Shown one piece after another: positions 4,974 to 7,146 of a stretch of 7,146 nucleotides of DNA (positions are counted from its first letter, which is position 1; each line of letters starts with the position of its first letter). Location: assembly GCA_003229995.1 (NCBI GenBank), contig QIGJ01000347.1, positions 1 through 7,146 of the forward strand, written 5' to 3'. Origin of the DNA: Gammaproteobacteria bacterium. Lineage in GTDB: Bacteria; Pseudomonadota; Gammaproteobacteria; SZUA-152. The position numbers and the translations under genes were made by a program. The notes beneath the pieces were generated by a model, which searched no databases, was not told the origin of the DNA, and saw only the letters and a list, made by a program, of their open reading frames with translations.

Positions 4974-6941
4974 ATGGCAAAAGACCAGTTTACAGAACAA
5001 TTAGAGGCCTATAGTCGCTGGAAAGAAGACATTATCAGCCATATAAAGGCCTACCGGGAGTGGCTGTCGGAACACGATATGAGCAGCCCGGAAGATGACT
5101 TGCGCATGTATGAAATTCTTGATGCGCTGGACTCAGACCGCATTACCATCGGTTTTGCGGCGGAATTTTCGCGGGGCAAAACTGAACTGATTAACTCGAT
5201 CTTTTTTGCCAATTATCAACGTCGTCTGCTGCCCTCTTCTGCCGGGCGCACAACCATGTGCCCCACCGAGTTGTTTTACGACGCCAAAGTAAAAAAACCC
5301 TATATTCGCATGTTACCCATCGAAACCCGTCTCGAAGACACCAGCATCAGCGAATACAAACAAGACGCCAATAACTGGATCAACACTGACCTGGATGTAG
5401 ATTCACCAGAACACATGGTGGAAGCCTTCAAGGAAATCATAAAAACCAAGTCCGTGCCTGTAGAGAGCGCCATTCAACTGGAGCTGTATAGCACAGAAGA
5501 ATTTGAGCAGTGTGAAATACCCCCAGTCAGCATTGAAATCCCCATGTGGCGCCATGTGATGATCAGCTTCCCTCATCCATTGCTAAAGCAGGGCTTAGTG
5601 ATTCTGGATACCCCAGGGTTGAACGCCATGGGTTCTGAGCCAGAACTGACAATGGACATGCTACCCAATGCACAGGCCGTGATTTTTGTGCTTGCGGCTG
5701 ATACCGGTGCCACCAAGACCGATATGGAAATCTGGCGACAGCACGCCCAGGCGTTTCGTGAAAATAAAGAAAATGGTGGTCTCATCGTCGTACTGAACAA
5801 AATTGATACCTTGTGGGACGAGCTACAGGACGAAGCCACCATCAATGCCAGCATTCAGGAGCAAGTGGATAAAACCGCAAAAATGCTCAATATTGAAGCC
5901 AGTACAATCTATCCTGTGTCTGCACAAAAAGGTCTGTTGGCACGCGTGAAAGGCAATGAAGAGCTGTTGGAAAAGAGTGGTTTGCTGGCCCTGGAGGCCA
6001 CACTTTCGGACGACGTATTGCCCGCAAAACAACATCTGGTACGCGAAAATATCGTCTCACGCATTGGCTCCATGGTGGAAACCACCCGAGGTGTATTAGT
6101 GGAACGCCATGAAGCCGTGCAACAACAACTGGATGAACTGCGTTCCTTGTCGGGGAAAAGCGCGGATGTGCTCATGGAAACCATGCAAAAACTGCGTACC
6201 GAACAGAGCATTTACCAAAAAGATGTGGAAAATTTTCAGACCAGCCGCCATGTGTTGAAACGACAACTGGTATCACTGATCGAAGCACTTGGGCTGGATT
6301 CTATGGATCAGCTGATCACAAAAACGCGCACCGACATGGTAGACAGCTGGACCACGCACGGCCTGAAAAATAATATGAAACGATTTTTTGAGGGCACACG
6401 GGATAACATGACCCAAGTGAATTATCAGGTCGAAAAATCCAACGGTATTGTGCAATCGATTTATGACCGTTTCCGTGACGAGCATGGTTTCACCGACCTT
6501 AACCCCACACTGTTTACCACTGCACGCTACAGTCGTGAACTGGACCAACTCTACAAAAAAGCCGCTGATTTCAGAGACAGCTCCATGACGGCTATGACCG
6601 AGCAAAGTTTTGTGGTGAAGAAATTTATTGTCTCGCTAGTGAGCCACGCACGGAATATTTTCTTCCGCGCCAATCAGGATGCCGAAGACTGGGCAGGCAG
6701 CGTAATGCGTCCGCTGGCGGCACGTATTAAAGAACGTAAAATTCAGCTGGAAAAACGTCTGGCCAATTTGCAGAAAATTAAGAATTCCCGTGAAAAACTT
6801 ACCGATAATATTACCGACCTGGAAAACCAGAGCGAAGAACTAATGGCCCAGCTGGACACCATTAACGGCGTGCTTGAAGCTGTGAATACACCATTACCCC
6901 CATTACAAGCGGCCCATCAAAAAACTGTTGCTGCGTCGTAG
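4974..6941 (+). CDS. Dynamin-like large GTPase, 655 residues
   Basis: Bacterial dynamin-like proteins are large GTPases that assemble on membranes and remodel or protect them; the exact role here is unknown. A helical N-terminus (1-55) is followed by the GTPase domain. G1 is AEFSRGKT (63-70), with Ala where the P-loop usually starts with Gly; the family norm is GEFSSGKS. G2 is GRTTMCPTE (91-99), G3 LDTPG (211-215), G4 LNKID (274-278) and a G5-like VSAQKG (315-320). About 350-655 is almost all helix, with charged coiled-coil stretches near 375-435 and 584-635 and a hydrophobic helix, FVVKKFIVSLVSHA, between them that might touch membrane. There is no transmembrane span. I chose ATG 4974; an in-frame TTG at 4959 is possible, and GGGT at 4961-4964 is the only ribosome-site candidate. 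The next gene upstream (yggT) encodes a membrane protein, but a 260-bp gap and its own promoter suggest separate expression. Confidence 0.88.
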   Translation: MAKDQFTEQLEAYSRWKEDIISHIKAYREWLSEHDMSSPEDDLRMYEILDALDSDRITIGFAAEFSRGKTELINSIFFANYQRRLLPSSAGRTTMCPTELFYDAKVKKPYIRMLPIETRLEDTSISEYKQDANNWINTDLDVDSPEHMVEAFKEIIKTKSVPVESAIQLELYSTEEFEQCEIPPVSIEIPMWRHVMISFPHPLLKQGLVILDTPGLNAMGSEPELTMDMLPNAQAVIFVLAADTGATKTDMEIWRQHAQAFRENKENGGLIVVLNKIDTLWDELQDEATINASIQEQVDKTAKMLNIEASTIYPVSAQKGLLARVKGNEELLEKSGLLALEATLSDDVLPAKQHLVRENIVSRIGSMVETTRGVLVERHEAVQQQLDELRSLSGKSADVLMETMQKLRTEQSIYQKDVENFQTSRHVLKRQLVSLIEALGLDSMDQLITKTRTDMVDSWTTHGLKNNMKRFFEGTRDNMTQVNYQVEKSNGIVQSIYDRFRDEHGFTDLNPTLFTTARYSRELDQLYKKAADFRDSSMTAMTEQSFVVKKFIVSLVSHARNIFFRANQDAEDWAGSVMRPLAARIKERKIQLEKRLANLQKIKNSREKLTDNITDLENQSEELMAQLDTINGVLEAVNTPLPPLQAAHQKTVAAS

Positions 6942-6987
6942 TTTTCCCTTTAACGCCGTAACACCCATCAAACCGTAACCTGTGGTT

Positions 6988-7118
6988 ATGCATGACTACC
7001 AGTAAGCGACGGCGGATACCCATCGCTCAAACTTATTTTAGCTCGCTTAAGGTTTCAAGCAAAAAGTCCGCTATCTTTGTATTAGAGCTCGTTATATTTG
7101 GCGTAAATAGTCATGCAT
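6988..7118. repeat. 11-bp perfect inverted repeat spanning 131 bp
   Basis: ATGCATGACTA (6988-6998) recurs exactly inverted as TAGTCATGCAT (7108-7118). The DNA between includes another inverted pair, AGCGA (7005-7009) with TCGCT (7023-7027). The pair could bound a small non-autonomous element or mark two binding sites. No target duplication is evident directly outside it. Confidence 0.4.
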
Positions 7119-7120
7119 CG

Positions 7121-7146
7121 TTATTTTAACAACATTATTTTAACAA
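7121..7146. repeat. Tandem repeat of TTATTTTAACAA at the window edge
   Basis: TTATTTTAACAA occurs at 7121-7132 and again at 7135-7146, with CA between them, giving a 14-bp period. The window ends at the second copy, so the array may be longer. It is very AT-rich and could lie in a promoter or be a simple repeat. Confidence 0.6.

Larger units (their letters stand above)
6942..7146. other. Downstream intergenic region with nested inverted repeats
   Basis: No coding region is visible. Just after the GTPase gene a small inverted repeat, TAACC-TGT-GGTTA (6976-6988), could form a hairpin but has no T-run, so it is not a convincing terminator. It borders a larger inverted repeat (6988-7118), and a tandem repeat reaches the window edge. 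Confidence 0.4.

Noticed and set aside
1..7146. CRISPR array, tRNA or rRNA genes
   Set aside because: No regularly spaced direct repeats, cloverleaf-like segments or rRNA motifs were seen on either strand.

Overview
The window joins an AT-rich accessory region (about 1-2475) to a GC-richer core block (about 2480-6941). The order yggS-proC-yggT, the long two-domain YggT and the protein sequences point to a gammaproteobacterium, probably of the Pseudomonas/marine Cellvibrio-like kind. The genus cannot be named from the sequence.

Left part: this looks like the distal, decaying end of a chromosomal integron cassette array. All visible genes are on the + strand. A frameshifted alpha/beta-hydrolase fragment (1-367) is followed by a compact, well-paired attC-like site (377-428). 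Next comes a cassette with a secreted gamma-class chorismate mutase (452-1003) and an unrecognised secreted protein (1029-1520). Between these two lies what may be the left half of another attC. A second, degenerate attC-like site (about 1509-1564) follows, then a broken higB toxin gene with its own promoter-like sequence (1582-1809). No integrase gene is in the window. By site orientation it would lie to the left.

The higB remnant stops at a 177-bp palindromic element (1811-1987) flanked by TTA on both sides. I read it as a MITE-like insertion. Both of its arms can encode the same short C-terminal peptide followed by a stop. About 490 bp with no convincing gene separates it from the core block.

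Core block: yggS (PLP homeostasis), proC (last step of proline synthesis) and yggT (membrane protein) are closely spaced and probably co-transcribed. After a 260-bp gap holding a possible promoter and two palindromes comes a 655-residue dynamin-like GTPase with an altered P-loop and C-terminal coiled coil. The last 205 bp carry inverted and tandem repeats but no gene.

The most unusual items are the periplasmic chorismate mutase as integron cargo, the unknown secreted partner beside it, the palindromic element that ends higB, and the dynamin-like protein next to the proC cluster.
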